From Thermoplasmata archaeon (lineage in GTDB: Archaea; Thermoplasmatota; Thermoplasmata; Thermoplasmatales; Thermoplasmataceae), in the NCBI GenBank assembly GCA_021794355.1, contig JAJYRA010000072.1:1-64000 (forward strand): a stretch of 64,000 nt of DNA. Direction: 5' to 3'. Below, piece by piece: positions 50,214 to 60,214 of the stretch. The position numbers and the translations under genes were made by a program. The first letter of the stretch is position 1. The number at the start of each line of letters is the position of its first letter. The notes under the pieces are model-generated. The model was not told the origin of the DNA, did not search any database, and saw only the letters and a program-made list of their open reading frames with translations.

Positions 50214-51975
50214 AGCCTCCAGCATACCAACCATAATCCTTTATGTCATGGTTATGGTGGGCTTCTGGTATTTCAGTAAATTACCCTTTGAACAGTTACT
50301 CATAGCGGCTGCCTTTTTGGCTCCGTTATTTGGAATTCTTTACTTGGTCCTAAGTTACAATGGACCAAAAAAATCTAAACTTTACGGACTGGAAAATCTT
50401 ACCGCTAAATTGCCTGCAGTCAAGAAAGCAAAAGGGCACGTGCAATTTAAGTACAAGTTGTTATGGACATTCGTTGTTGTTGTACTCTATTTCGTTCTTA
50501 CAAATATATACATTTACGGACTGGATCAGAGTAAAACAGTTGATGTTTTTGCCTCCTTCAGAGCTATATTTGCAGGAGCAGAAGGATCACTGATGGATCT
50601 GGGAATAGGACCAATTGTTACAGCCAGTATAGTTATGCAACTGTTTGCAGGGGCTAAAATATTCAATATTGATCTGACAAACTCTGATGACAAGGCCATT
50701 TATCAGGGAGTTCAGAAATTGATTGTTATATTGATGATCTTTGTGGAAGCTATACCTCAGGCATTTGGATATCTCGTTCCAGATCCTGCACTTATAACTT
50801 CTCTTAACTCCATGTATCCAGGATATGGATACTTCTTATCTGAATCCATAATTGTGGCACAACTATTCTTCGGGTCCTACCTTGTCTTCCTCATGGACGA
50901 ATTGGTCTCCAAGTATGGAATTGGTTCTGGGATATCTCTTTTCATTGCGGCCGGAGTTTCACAACAGTTATTTACCGGAGCATTTAACTGGGCTCCTGTA
51001 AACACAAAGCTGCCATACGCTCTTTCAACAACAGCGTCTTTAAACAACCCACCCGTAGGAACCATACCTAACGTAATATACACATCTATATTTGGTTCGG
51101 CTTCCTACCTGCAGAGTTCCCTGGGTATACCTAGATTACTATTTTCTCCTCCAAACCCCATAATAGCGCTCATAGGAACGCTGTTGATATTCTTCATAGT
51201 GGCATTCTTCCAGAGCAGCAAGGTTGAACTTCCCATAGCTCATGAAAGGGTGAGGGGTGCAAGGGGCAGGTATCCATTGCAACTTTTCTATGCATCCAAT
51301 ATACCGGTTATCTTGGCAACAGCCCTACTGGCCAACGTTTCAATGTGGACGCTTTTGTTTTGGAGTAGTCCGGCTTTGTCTCATATTCCCCTACTGGGGC
51401 ATAATCCCATGTTAGGGTCATATCTCACGCCTTCGGCCGCCAGTGCACTCAGCGTTTCATCATCACAACCCACCGGTGGACTTGCCTTCTACCTGTACAC
51501 ACCAAACGGTATTGCAGACTGGCTCTTCCCAATATTACAGCCTGCAGTATATGGCCCCACTGTGCTATTTAATCACACGGCTTGGGAAGAAGTCATTCAC
51601 ATAGTAGTGTTCGTCGGGTTTATGACCGGTGCCAGTATACTGTTCGCCAAATTCTGGATAGAAACCACCAACATGGGTCCATCGGCAGTAGCGAAACAGA
51701 TCATTTCTTCCGGTATGCAAATACCCGGATTCAGGAGGGACCCAAAGGTTCTGGAAAGGGTATTGAAAAAGTACATACCTGTGATCACAGTGTTCAGTGG
51801 GGCAGCTGTAGGTCTCCTTGCTGCATCTGCTGATCTCATAGGAACAGTTGGACAGACATCGGGAACCGGTCTGTTGCTTGCCGTAGGTATAGTGATCCAA
51901 TTTTATGAGGCCATGGGAAGGGAACAGATGATGGAAATGCATCCGCTGATCAGGCAGTTCTTTTCGGGGGCGTAA
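50188..51975 (+). CDS. secY: Preprotein translocase subunit SecY
   Basis: GIGPIVTASIVMQLFAGAK, KYGIGSGISLFIAAGVSQQ, GRYPLQLFYASNIPVILATAL, SGMQIPGFRRDPKVLERVLKKYIP. Confidence 0.97.
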   Translation: MSKKIERNKASSIPTIILYVMVMVGFWYFSKLPFEQLLIAAAFLAPLFGILYLVLSYNGPKKSKLYGLENLTAKLPAVKKAKGHVQFKYKLLWTFVVVVLYFVLTNIYIYGLDQSKTVDVFASFRAIFAGAEGSLMDLGIGPIVTASIVMQLFAGAKIFNIDLTNSDDKAIYQGVQKLIVILMIFVEAIPQAFGYLVPDPALITSLNSMYPGYGYFLSESIIVAQLFFGSYLVFLMDELVSKYGIGSGISLFIAAGVSQQLFTGAFNWAPVNTKLPYALSTTASLNNPPVGTIPNVIYTSIFGSASYLQSSLGIPRLLFSPPNPIIALIGTLLIFFIVAFFQSSKVELPIAHERVRGARGRYPLQLFYASNIPVILATALLANVSMWTLLFWSSPALSHIPLLGHNPMLGSYLTPSAASALSVSSSQPTGGLAFYLYTPNGIADWLFPILQPAVYGPTVLFNHTAWEEVIHIVVFVGFMTGASILFAKFWIETTNMGPSAVAKQIISSGMQIPGFRRDPKVLERVLKKYIPVITVFSGAAVGLLAASADLIGTVGQTSGTGLLLAVGIVIQFYEAMGREQMMEMHPLIRQFFSGA

Positions 51976-51981
51976 GGTAAA

Positions 51982-52530
51982 ATGAGGGTTGTCATTGCCG
52001 GTGTTGCAGGGGTTGGAAAATCAACGGTGTTGAAATCCGTTGAAAAACTGACCAGTTACGACATCATCAACTTTGGCACCCTAATGTTTGAAATGGCCAA
52101 GGAGATAAAACTGATTGAAAGCAGGGATGAGATAAGAAGACTTAATGTGGACACGCAGATCAATTTGCAGAAGAAAGCAGCAGCAGCCATAGGTCAAATG
52201 GACAATGTCATCATAGACACGCACATGGCTATCAGGGGACCGAGAGGTTTTCTTCCCGGTCTTCCAGAATGGGTTATTAGGGAATTGAAGGTCAGCGCTT
52301 TTTTCCTTCTGGAAGCAGATCCTGTAGAAATAAGGAAAAGGAGAAATAATGATCCCAGCAGGTTAAGGGATGAAGAGAGTGTACAGGATATTGAGATGCA
52401 CCAGACGGTAAACAGGTCGTACGCTGTTTCCTATTCCATATTTACGGGTGCGACTGTTTCATTTATAGATAATTTACCCGGTCTTGCGGATGAGGTGGCT
52501 GAAAAAATTGTTGAGAGGTTATCAAAATGA
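51982..52530 (+). CDS. adkA: Archaeal adenylate kinase
   Basis: VVIAGVAGVGKSTVLKSVEKL; NVIIDTHMAIRGPRGFLPGLPEWV. Confidence 0.93.
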   Translation: MRVVIAGVAGVGKSTVLKSVEKLTSYDIINFGTLMFEMAKEIKLIESRDEIRRLNVDTQINLQKKAAAAIGQMDNVIIDTHMAIRGPRGFLPGLPEWVIRELKVSAFFLLEADPVEIRKRRNNDPSRLRDEESVQDIEMHQTVNRSYAVSYSIFTGATVSFIDNLPGLADEVAEKIVERLSK

Positions 52531-53237
52531 CGGAAATTAAGGATCAAAATATGGATAAAATGGAAAGGCAGAAGGAAATGCAGAAAAAAATGTTGAAATT
52601 TCAGGGCATGTATTTCCTCATGTTCATTTTCAGTCTAGTTGTAATTTATATTACTCCCATAAGGGACGCCATAGGCGGTGTTTTTCAATTTGCCCTTTTC
52701 CCCCTAATCGGCTTTAATTATAATTTTCCAGTTCTAACCATAGCTCTCTCAGGTATTCTAACAGGAATCGTCAGTGGTATTCCCAGATATTTTTTCACTG
52801 ACTGGCTGAAAATAGGAAAGGCACAGAACAGATCCCAGGCATTCAGAAAAGCACAGAATGCAGCATTCAAGGCCAACGACAGGGATAAGATAAACAAGCT
52901 CAGAAAACTTCAGCAGGAAAGCATGATGGATCAGCAGATGGTACAGATGAGCAGCACTGCTCCTCTCATCATCCTTTCCATGTTTACCCTGCTGATTTTT
53001 GTCTGGCTATATTTCTTCCTGGCACACCTAACATTCCCATACGTATCGTTTCCATGGGCCACAAATGTAGACCTTAATGCTGTTGTGGGATTTTTTCCCA
53101 GCTGGATTGTCATTTCATTCATTTCAAATATGGTGGTGGGATATATGATCACCATGGTCATAAAGTATGTAGATTTCTCTTATCAGCTGAGAAAGTACGA
53201 GGGAATGAACCCTTCTGAGGCCATGACTGTTAAATGA
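52527..53237 (+). CDS. EMC3/TMCO1-like (DUF106) membrane protein
   Basis: Three TM segments plus coiled-coil KAQNAAFKANDRDKINKLRKLQQESMMDQQMVQMSSTAPLIILSM; position between adkA and cmk. Confidence 0.85.
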   Translation: MTEIKDQNMDKMERQKEMQKKMLKFQGMYFLMFIFSLVVIYITPIRDAIGGVFQFALFPLIGFNYNFPVLTIALSGILTGIVSGIPRYFFTDWLKIGKAQNRSQAFRKAQNAAFKANDRDKINKLRKLQQESMMDQQMVQMSSTAPLIILSMFTLLIFVWLYFFLAHLTFPYVSFPWATNVDLNAVVGFFPSWIVISFISNMVVGYMITMVIKYVDFSYQLRKYEGMNPSEAMTVK

Positions 53238-53761
53238 GAATTACAGTAAGCGGTCACATTGGCAGCGGGAAGACTACAGTTTCATTAATTTTATCAAAAC
53301 TCACATCTTTCAAGGTTTATTCAGGGGGATATTTCTTCAGGAAAATGTCAGAGGACATGGACATCTCACTGGAGGAGATGAACATAATGGCCGAGAAGGA
53401 CAGTAAACTTGACGTTACACTGAACAACCTCATAGAAGAATTTCTCAAGAACAACGACAATGTTATTGTGGAATCGAGGCTGGCGGGATGGATTGCCCAT
53501 TCTTCAAATATTCCTGCATTCAAGGTATTCCTTGACGCTTCCAGGGAGGTCAGGATAAACAGGGTCAGCATCAGGGAACATGATAAAGAAATAGCACAGA
53601 GGGTTGTGCTCAGGGAAGAATCAGAAAATTTCAGGTTCAGAGAATACTTCCAGTTCTTTATGGACGATAAAAGCATATATGATGTTGTTATGAATACAGA
53701 ACTAGGAAGTGCGGATGAAATTGCAAACGAAATCTACAAATTGGCCTTTTCCAATGCCTGA
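53234..53761 (+). CDS. cmk: Cytidylate kinase
   Basis: ITVSGHIGSGKTTVSLILSKLT; VIVESRLAGWIAH. Confidence 0.92.
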   Translation: MRITVSGHIGSGKTTVSLILSKLTSFKVYSGGYFFRKMSEDMDISLEEMNIMAEKDSKLDVTLNNLIEEFLKNNDNVIVESRLAGWIAHSSNIPAFKVFLDASREVRINRVSIREHDKEIAQRVVLREESENFRFREYFQFFMDDKSIYDVVMNTELGSADEIANEIYKLAFSNA

Positions 53762-54857
53762 AGAAGGCTGCTTTATATGTATTGACAAGCCAAAGGGCCC
53801 TACAAGTCACCAAATTGATTACTGGGTAAGGGAAATTACGGGAGTGGATAGAGTGGGGCACATAGGCACACTGGATCCTCAGGCCACAGGTCTTCTTGTT
53901 GTTGCCCTGGGGAAGTGTGTCAGGCTGGTGGATATAGCTCACGAATATCCGAAGGAATATATGGCAACCCTGAAATTACATGCAGATTCAGATGAAGAAT
54001 CCATAAGAAAAGCCTTTGATCACTTTCGCGGTGAGGTATATCAATTACCACCCTTGAAAAGCGCGGTTGCCAGAAAATTGAGAACCAGAACCATATATGA
54101 AACTGAAATACTTGAGATCAGAAACAGGGATGTACTTTTCAGGGTTAAATGCCAGTCTGGAACATATATCAGAACACTCTGTGTCGATATTGGATATTAT
54201 CTTGGAACAAAGGCAAATATGACCGATCTGAGACGTTTAAAAACAGGCCCATTCAATGAGAATATGTCCATAACTCTTCAGGACCTCAGTGACAGAATAG
54301 AAATGGCAAAGAAGGGAAACGATCATTCCTTAAAGTCTGTTATTTATCAGTCAAATTTTCTTCTTTCTGAATTCAGCAAAGTCGTTATCAAGGCATCTGC
54401 CATGAAGACCATAGCCCATGGGTCTGACCTTTTCCCTGGAGGCATAAAGGCAATTATAGGTCAGCCTCTTGCAGGCGAAAGGGTCGCGGTGATTTCTGAA
54501 TCCGGTTCCTTAGTTGGCACTGGAAAGATGATTTCATCATACAACCAGATCTCCGACACAAAGATAGTGGATCTGGACAGAGTTTTGATAGATCCTGAAC
54601 CATCTTCGTCAAGAAACAAAAGGATTGTTGAAAAATCTCCCGATATTCATCTTATGGATCAGGGTAATACGGGAAAAAATAAAGCCACTGCTTCAAGGGA
54701 GGGAAATAAACGGGATCAACGGCAGGGAAGACAATTTAACAGCAGCAGGAACGGACAGGGCAATTACCAGAGGTCGGGCGATGGTAAAAGGAAATACGAG
54801 GAAAGAAAACCGGACCAAAAATTCAGAAAGAAGGGTAGAAATGACAGAAGGAGATAA
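53754..54857 (+). CDS. cbf5: tRNA/rRNA pseudouridine synthase Cbf5/TruB with PUA domain and basic tail
   Basis: ICIDKPKGPTSHQIDYWVREITGVDRVGHIGTLDPQATGLLVVALGKCVRL; PUA; K/R/N/Q/G-rich C-terminus. Confidence 0.95.
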   Translation: MPEEGCFICIDKPKGPTSHQIDYWVREITGVDRVGHIGTLDPQATGLLVVALGKCVRLVDIAHEYPKEYMATLKLHADSDEESIRKAFDHFRGEVYQLPPLKSAVARKLRTRTIYETEILEIRNRDVLFRVKCQSGTYIRTLCVDIGYYLGTKANMTDLRRLKTGPFNENMSITLQDLSDRIEMAKKGNDHSLKSVIYQSNFLLSEFSKVVIKASAMKTIAHGSDLFPGGIKAIIGQPLAGERVAVISESGSLVGTGKMISSYNQISDTKIVDLDRVLIDPEPSSSRNKRIVEKSPDIHLMDQGNTGKNKATASREGNKRDQRQGRQFNSSRNGQGNYQRSGDGKRKYEERKPDQKFRKKGRNDRRR

Positions 54858-55629
54858 ATGGTATGGTTCAACCAGGAAGGGAAAAACTGAAACTTTTAAA
54901 CTGTTGAGATCAAATCCTGAAGAACTATTTGACCTGCTTTCCTCCGGAAGGAGAGATATGGAAAAAGAAGGTGTAAATGCCGAAATACCAGATCTCAGAC
55001 AGCTCATGCTTAAATATGCCAGGAGTAGGCTGAAACTTTCACTGGGAAAAGACTGGAACCTTGTGAAAATATTCAATGTTTACAATGCCATGGATGAAAT
55101 AATAAATCTTCTTTTTGAAAAATCCATGTCCTTGGGTTTAATCGCTGGAGAATCTCAGGATCCGGAAAAATTCTTTCAAAACCTGAGTCTAAATTCAAAT
55201 TCAGCCCTATCAGCCATAGGTAATCTTGGGGTTCAGATGCATGAAAAGCGGAGGGAGTTAGAAAGGTCATTAAATTCTATGGTAGGGGAAATATTTCCAA
55301 ACACCTCAAGAATACTGAATCCCATTCTATGTGCAGAGCTGCTGTCCCATTTCTCAACACTGGAGCGCCTTGTAAATACGCCATCATCATCAATTCAGAT
55401 GGCTGGTGCCGAAAAATCACTCTTTATAAGTAAAACCAGGCATATTAAGAATCCAAAGCACGGTTTTATTTTTAAATCACATCTGGTATCTGGAAGCCCT
55501 CCAGGCAGGAGGGGAAAGGTGGCTAGAAGACTGGCATCAAAGATTGCCCTGACACTTAAGGCCGATGGTTACGGAAGGATCATGAGTGAGGAAGAGATTG
55601 AATCAATCCTCAGCAAGATCACCCTATAG
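54841..55629 (+). CDS. Nop5/Nop56-58-like RNP protein
   Basis: LCAELLSHFSTLERLVNTPSSSIQMAGAEKSLF...KHGFIFKSHLVSGSPPGRRGKVARRLASKIALTLKADGY Nop domain; start moved to MTEGDKWYG. Confidence 0.82.
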   Translation: MTEGDKWYGSTRKGKTETFKLLRSNPEELFDLLSSGRRDMEKEGVNAEIPDLRQLMLKYARSRLKLSLGKDWNLVKIFNVYNAMDEIINLLFEKSMSLGLIAGESQDPEKFFQNLSLNSNSALSAIGNLGVQMHEKRRELERSLNSMVGEIFPNTSRILNPILCAELLSHFSTLERLVNTPSSSIQMAGAEKSLFISKTRHIKNPKHGFIFKSHLVSGSPPGRRGKVARRLASKIALTLKADGYGRIMSEEEIESILSKITL

Positions 55630-55659
55630 CACCTGAGAAAAGGAAAAATCAATTAATTT

Positions 55660-57099
55660 TTAAAATTCTAGGGTTGTCTGTACGTCTTCCTTTTCCCCAT
55701 TTACCTTAATGGGATATTCTCCGGTAAGACATCCAAGGCACAACGATTTTTTCTGGAGTCCAATGCTCCTTATAAGTCCATCTATGGATAAATAGGCCAG
55801 GGAGTCAGCACCAACCTCTTTCGAAACTTCCTCATCGCTCCTGTTAAGGGCAACGAACTGATCCCTAGTTTTCATATCCACACCAAAATAGCAGGGAGCG
55901 ATTATCTTTGGGGATGCAATTCTTACGTGTATCTCCTTTGCCCCAAAGTTTCTCAGGAGCGTTACAATTCTTCTCATGGTGGTCCCTCTCACTATGCTAT
56001 CATCCACGAGCACAATTCTTTTACCCTGTACCACGGATTTGATTGGATTCAATTTAAGTTTTACTGCCGTATCTCTTTCCTTGTCACCGGGCATAATAAA
56101 GGTTCTTTCAGAATACCTGTTTTTGAATAAACCCTCACTGTACTCCATTTTTAGCTCCCTGGCGTAACTCAGTGCCTGAGTTCTTCCTGAATCAGGCACA
56201 GGGATCACAACATCGGCTTCCACAGGAGATTCCCTCGCAAGGTTCACACCAAGATTGTACCTTGAATTGTAAACTTCTATTCCATCAATAACACTGTCTG
56301 GTCTTGCAAAGTAAACATATTCAAACATACAATGGGAAATTCTATGGGCTCTCACCGTGAAAAGAGTGTTGACATCTCCATTATAAACTTCAAGAACCTC
56401 TCCGGGTTGTACATCTCTTATTACCTCTCCGCCCAGTACATCTATGGCTGAACTTTCAGAAGAAATTATGATATCATTACCAACCCTTCCCATTACTAAT
56501 GGTCTGAATCCCATGGGGTCTCTTATGGCATACATCCTGTCCTGAACCATCAGGACTGCAGAGTAAGAACCCTGAAGGGTTTCCATAGCCTGCCTAATTC
56601 CGGCCTTTATCCCTCTCTGCCTGATATATCGGGCAATAAGATTGAGCATTACCTCGGTATCAGTTTTCGTAATGAAAGGCACACCCTTTTCTTTCAGGTC
56701 ATCTCTAATACTTTCGTAGTTGGTTATTTCACCATTATGGCTTATGGCCATGTCACCCATGGCGGTATAAATAAGAAAGGGGCCGGCTCCCGTAATGTTC
56801 TTCATCCCTGCGGTTGAATATCTATTGTGCCCTATACCAATACTCCCTTTCGGAACGCTATCTTTCTCGATGAAAGGACGAAACCCTTCGTAAACAAGTC
56901 CATCCACCTTCAGGGCATTTATTTTGTTTCCATCAAATATTGCAACACCAGAGGCTTCCTGGCCCCTGTGCTGTAAAGTCCTTAAGGCAGTGTAAATCTT
57001 TAAAAAAACTGGTTCATTGCCGTATATCCCTATAACGGCACAGTTCTCACTTGGCTTTAGCCCATTTATAGGATCGTAATCTTGGAGCTGGGAATCCAC
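55660..57099 (-). CDS. purF: Amidophosphoribosyltransferase
   Basis: CAVIGIYG, LQHRGQEASGVAIFDG, GHNRYSTAG, IVLVDDSIVRGTTMRRIV. Confidence 0.97.
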   Translation of the reverse strand: MDSQLQDYDPINGLKPSENCAVIGIYGNEPVFLKIYTALRTLQHRGQEASGVAIFDGNKINALKVDGLVYEGFRPFIEKDSVPKGSIGIGHNRYSTAGMKNITGAGPFLIYTAMGDMAISHNGEITNYESIRDDLKEKGVPFITKTDTEVMLNLIARYIRQRGIKAGIRQAMETLQGSYSAVLMVQDRMYAIRDPMGFRPLVMGRVGNDIIISSESSAIDVLGGEVIRDVQPGEVLEVYNGDVNTLFTVRAHRISHCMFEYVYFARPDSVIDGIEVYNSRYNLGVNLARESPVEADVVIPVPDSGRTQALSYARELKMEYSEGLFKNRYSERTFIMPGDKERDTAVKLKLNPIKSVVQGKRIVLVDDSIVRGTTMRRIVTLLRNFGAKEIHVRIASPKIIAPCYFGVDMKTRDQFVALNRSDEEVSKEVGADSLAYLSIDGLIRSIGLQKKSLCLGCLTGEYPIKVNGEKEDVQTTLEF

Positions 57100-57211
57100 A
57101 GTGAGCGCACCTCTTCTCCCTTATATGGTAAGCATGATGACCACATCTTCTGCACCTTATATGAACCTTCTTATTGTTCATTTTTCCCATTACTGCTGTT
57201 CCATTACTCAT
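57047..57211 (-). CDS. rpl37e: 50S ribosomal protein L37e (absent from the ORF track)
   Basis: MSNGTAVMGKMNNKKVHIRCRRCGHHAYHIREKRCAHCGFPAPRLRSYKWAKAK; zinc-binding Cys pairs. Confidence 0.95.
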   Translation of the reverse strand: MSNGTAVMGKMNNKKVHIRCRRCGHHAYHIREKRCAHCGFPAPRLRSYKWAKAK

Positions 57212-57213
57212 AT

Positions 57214-57462
57214 TTAATCACCTGAAGAAGGAGATACAAAAATTACATTGTCTCCTCTGACAAGTATTCTGTTGTGCACTCCTTTTACTTCCCCATTTAT
57301 AATTTCATTGGCGTTTTTTAGTACGAGATTCATGTAAACATCGTAGCCCTCAAGGGTTCCAGAATATCCTCTTTTTCCCTTGACATCCACTAGCACATTT
57401 TTCTCAGTTGACGCCCTCAAGGCATCTAACGGTTTGATCCCGGTATTTGGATATGTTGGCAT
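57214..57462 (-). CDS. LSm/Sm-like archaeal RNA-binding protein
   Basis: KPLDALRASTEKNVLVDVKGKRGYSGTLEGYDVYMNLVLKNANEI...NRILVRGDNVIFVSP; start moved to MPTYPNTG. Confidence 0.93.
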   Translation of the reverse strand: MPTYPNTGIKPLDALRASTEKNVLVDVKGKRGYSGTLEGYDVYMNLVLKNANEIINGEVKGVHNRILVRGDNVIFVSPSSGD

Positions 57463-57761
57463 ATTAATTGCTGTGTCATTGTAATACCATATAAAAAAAT
57501 ATCTTATTTTAGTATTCTCCAGTTCAATCTGCATTTTCAGATTTTGAATTATCTCTTGAAAGAGTAAATAAGCAATCTGGATGGTCAAGAGCCATAAAAT
57601 CTGAAGTATGCAGGATCATTTTAATTTTACAGCAGTTTCAAAACACTATCAAGTGGATGTACCAGTATCCTTAATTTAGGGCCTTACCCTTAGAAAAAAC
57701 CTATTGATTATACAAAAAATTACCCAAGCACAGTAAATTTAAAGAAAGATCGTTCTTAGAC

Positions 57762-58112
57762 TCAGAAATATTCCTTTATTTTGATGAGCTTCGCTTCAAA
57801 ATTTCCAAACATTGAATGTGCACCCTTTCCTATTCTCAATATTAGCCCATTTTTGTCCTCGACAGTTAGTGTAACCCCTGATCGGTCAAGATACGATGAT
57901 ATTCTATGTATGTACCTTAACCTTTTAAAAGTGTGGGGCACCATTTTTGAAATTTTCTTGGTAAGTTTTCTGTCATTCATAATTATGTCTACATTTCCTT
58001 CGCGGAATTTCATTTCAGAGAACGGTTTCTCATTAACACTTATACTCAAGCTTCCAGAATTTAAGATTCCGGAAAGTTCAGATTTAAGGGATTTATTGTT
58101 TTGGTTTTTCAT
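57762..58112 (-). CDS. Hypothetical protein
   Basis: 116-aa ORF overlapping the end of a small upstream ORF. Confidence 0.6.
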   Translation of the reverse strand: MKNQNNKSLKSELSGILNSGSLSISVNEKPFSEMKFREGNVDIIMNDRKLTKKISKMVPHTFKRLRYIHRISSYLDRSGVTLTVEDKNGLILRIGKGAHSMFGNFEAKLIKIKEYF

Positions 58113-58269
58113 GAACTGGCATCGCCGTCACATCCAGCTTACCATTTATAACCACACTTGCATTCATTCCAGGTAGCTTAATAGTCATGTCTGTGAAACT
58201 AAACTCCATCGAGCCCTTTGCCCCTTCCAATGCCTTTATGAAATTCTCCATTATTGACTCTTCTTCCAT
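58093..58269 (-). CDS. Hypothetical small protein (absent from the ORF track)
   Basis: MEEESIMENFIKALEGAKGSMEFSFTDMTIKLPGMNASVVINGKLDVTAMPVHEKPKQ. Confidence 0.55.
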   Translation of the reverse strand: MEEESIMENFIKALEGAKGSMEFSFTDMTIKLPGMNASVVINGKLDVTAMPVHEKPKQ

Positions 58270-58950
58270 AGTATAACATGGGTATTTTGTTATTTAAATT
58301 TTATTTAATATTGCGTTAATACTATTTAATGTATTTTATGAAATAAATTTTAATAATAATTATTTTCATATTTACATTGATCTGAGTTTCATAACAACAA
58401 CAAATTGCAAGAGGAAGAAAGGTCCAGGCCTGCGTCCATTGAATCAGGACAATGAACAGTTTCACTGTTGATAGCCTTTGAAATAATATTTTCTTATGAA
58501 TATTTTACGATTTTCTCATTACATTCCATCAATTCCCGGTTTCAATTCTCGTTTTGCTTCTGGCTCTGAATTCAGTCTTCCTCTCAAAGAATAAGGGGTT
58601 TAACCTATCCCAATGAAATTCGGATACTTGCGTCAGTCAACTTCGTTATAATTTTCATGTCTGTAACAAGTATTTTGTATACAATTGCTGATTGCCACAG
58701 GGCATTCCTGCAACATTTCAAACAGCCATAAAACTGGTTCTCATATCTCCCTTTTTATATTTAATGATGGAAAATTCCAGTGCTTTGTGTATCATGTTTG
58801 GGAAATAGTGGTTGGTGTGGTAGGGGTCAATTTCAGTTTGTATCCTTTCCACTCAAAAGGATATTTTGTGAATAAATACTTATATCTCATATAGTTATCC
58901 TGACACATAGTCCAGCAAGTTAATGCGTGTTGGATAACTGGGTGAATAAC

Positions 58951-59235
58951 TTGAAAATACCAAAAACAGTTAAAATGTACTGCAAATTCTGCAAGGAACA
59001 CACAAAGCACGAAGTCGAAAGGGTAAGAAAGAAAAAGGCAAGCGAATTAAATCTTGGTCAGAGGAGATTCAGAAGGGCCACATCCGGGTTCGGAGGTTTC
59101 CCAAGGCCTAAACCAGAGGGAAGGGAAAAACCAACAAAGAGAGTAAACCTGAGATATAGATGCACAAAGTGCAAGAAGGCAAGCACACCTCCGTCACAGA
59201 GGGCAAAAAAGCTGGAGATAATAGAGGTGAGGTAA
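58951..59235 (+). CDS. rpl44e: 50S ribosomal protein L44e (L42e)
   Basis: KMYCKFCKEHTKHEVERVRKKKASELNLGQRRFRRATSGFGGFPRP...RYRCTKCKKAS; TTG start proposed at 58951. Confidence 0.93.
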   Translation: MKIPKTVKMYCKFCKEHTKHEVERVRKKKASELNLGQRRFRRATSGFGGFPRPKPEGREKPTKRVNLRYRCTKCKKASTPPSQRAKKLEIIEVR

Positions 59236-59432
59236 TGACAGAGAAAATAATGAAAAAACTAAAGGGAAAGGGCAATAAATTCATAAAATTAAAGTGCCCT
59301 GAATGCGGAAATGAGCAGATTACATATACGAAAGGTTCAAGTCTTGTAACATGCAATATATGCGGATCTGAACTTGCAAAACCAACCGGCGGAACCATAA
59401 TGACCAACTGCGAAATTACGGAAGAATTCTGA
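59235..59432 (+). CDS. rps27e: 30S ribosomal protein S27e
   Basis: FIKLKCPECGNEQITYTKGSSLVTCNICGSELAKPTGGTI; start moved to MTEKIM. Confidence 0.94.
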   Translation: MTEKIMKKLKGKGNKFIKLKCPECGNEQITYTKGSSLVTCNICGSELAKPTGGTIMTNCEITEEF

Positions 59433-59437
59433 TAATA

Positions 59438-60214
59438 ATGGAAAGGATTAATGATGTTCCGGAAGTAGGCGATCTGGTAGTTGTTACGGTAACCAAGGTC
59501 GAAAAGTTCGGTGCTGAGGTAAAGCTGGACGAATACACAAATATAAATGGTTTCATCCATATCGCTGAAGTGGCTAATGGATGGGTTAGATACATACGAG
59601 ATCATCTCAGGGAAGGGCAGAAGACTGTATGCAAGGTTCTACAGGTTGACAGCAGAAGGAAGAGCGTTGATTTATCCTTAAAGAGAGTAAATGAACATCA
59701 GAAAAGGGAGAAAATATCTGAATGGAAAAATGATCAGAAGGCTGAAAAGTTAATGGAACTGGTATCATCCACTCTCAAAAAAACTCCAGAAGAGTGCATG
59801 AAGGATTTTGGAGACGAACTGGTGGAAAAATATGGAAGCCTGTATTCGGCCTTTGAAGAAGCTGCCACTGAAGAGGAGGATTTTTACAAAGGAACACGTG
59901 CAAAGTGGAGAGGTGCATTCGTAAAAATTGCAACCCAAAATGTTCAATCACCATTTGTAAAAATAGGGGGAACAATTGAAATGTACTCCCTTGAACCCAG
60001 GGGAATCGATAAAATTAAGGAGTGCCTGGACATAAAGGAGGTCCAGGATGCAACAATTCAATATGCAGGAGCTCCACGTTATCTCCTGAAGGTTAGGGAC
60101 AGGGAATATAAGAGTGCAGAAGATAAGCTAAAGAATATCATTCAAACAATTTCTGACAACTGCAAGAAAAATGGAGTGTCCTTTGAGTTTGCAAGGGATA
60201 GCAAAGAAAAATGA
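59438..60214 (+). CDS. Translation initiation factor aIF2 alpha
   Basis: S1 domain VGDLVVVTVTKVEKFGAEVKLDEYTNINGFIHIAEVANGWVRYIRDHLREGQ. Confidence 0.96.
   Translation: MERINDVPEVGDLVVVTVTKVEKFGAEVKLDEYTNINGFIHIAEVANGWVRYIRDHLREGQKTVCKVLQVDSRRKSVDLSLKRVNEHQKREKISEWKNDQKAEKLMELVSSTLKKTPEECMKDFGDELVEKYGSLYSAFEEAATEEEDFYKGTRAKWRGAFVKIATQNVQSPFVKIGGTIEMYSLEPRGIDKIKECLDIKEVQDATIQYAGAPRYLLKVRDREYKSAEDKLKNIIQTISDNCKKNGVSFEFARDSKEK

Noticed and set aside
53234-53761. Missing L34e and L14e genes around cmk/cbf5
   Set aside because: These r-proteins are patchily distributed in archaea and no remnant is visible; absence here is not informative on its own.
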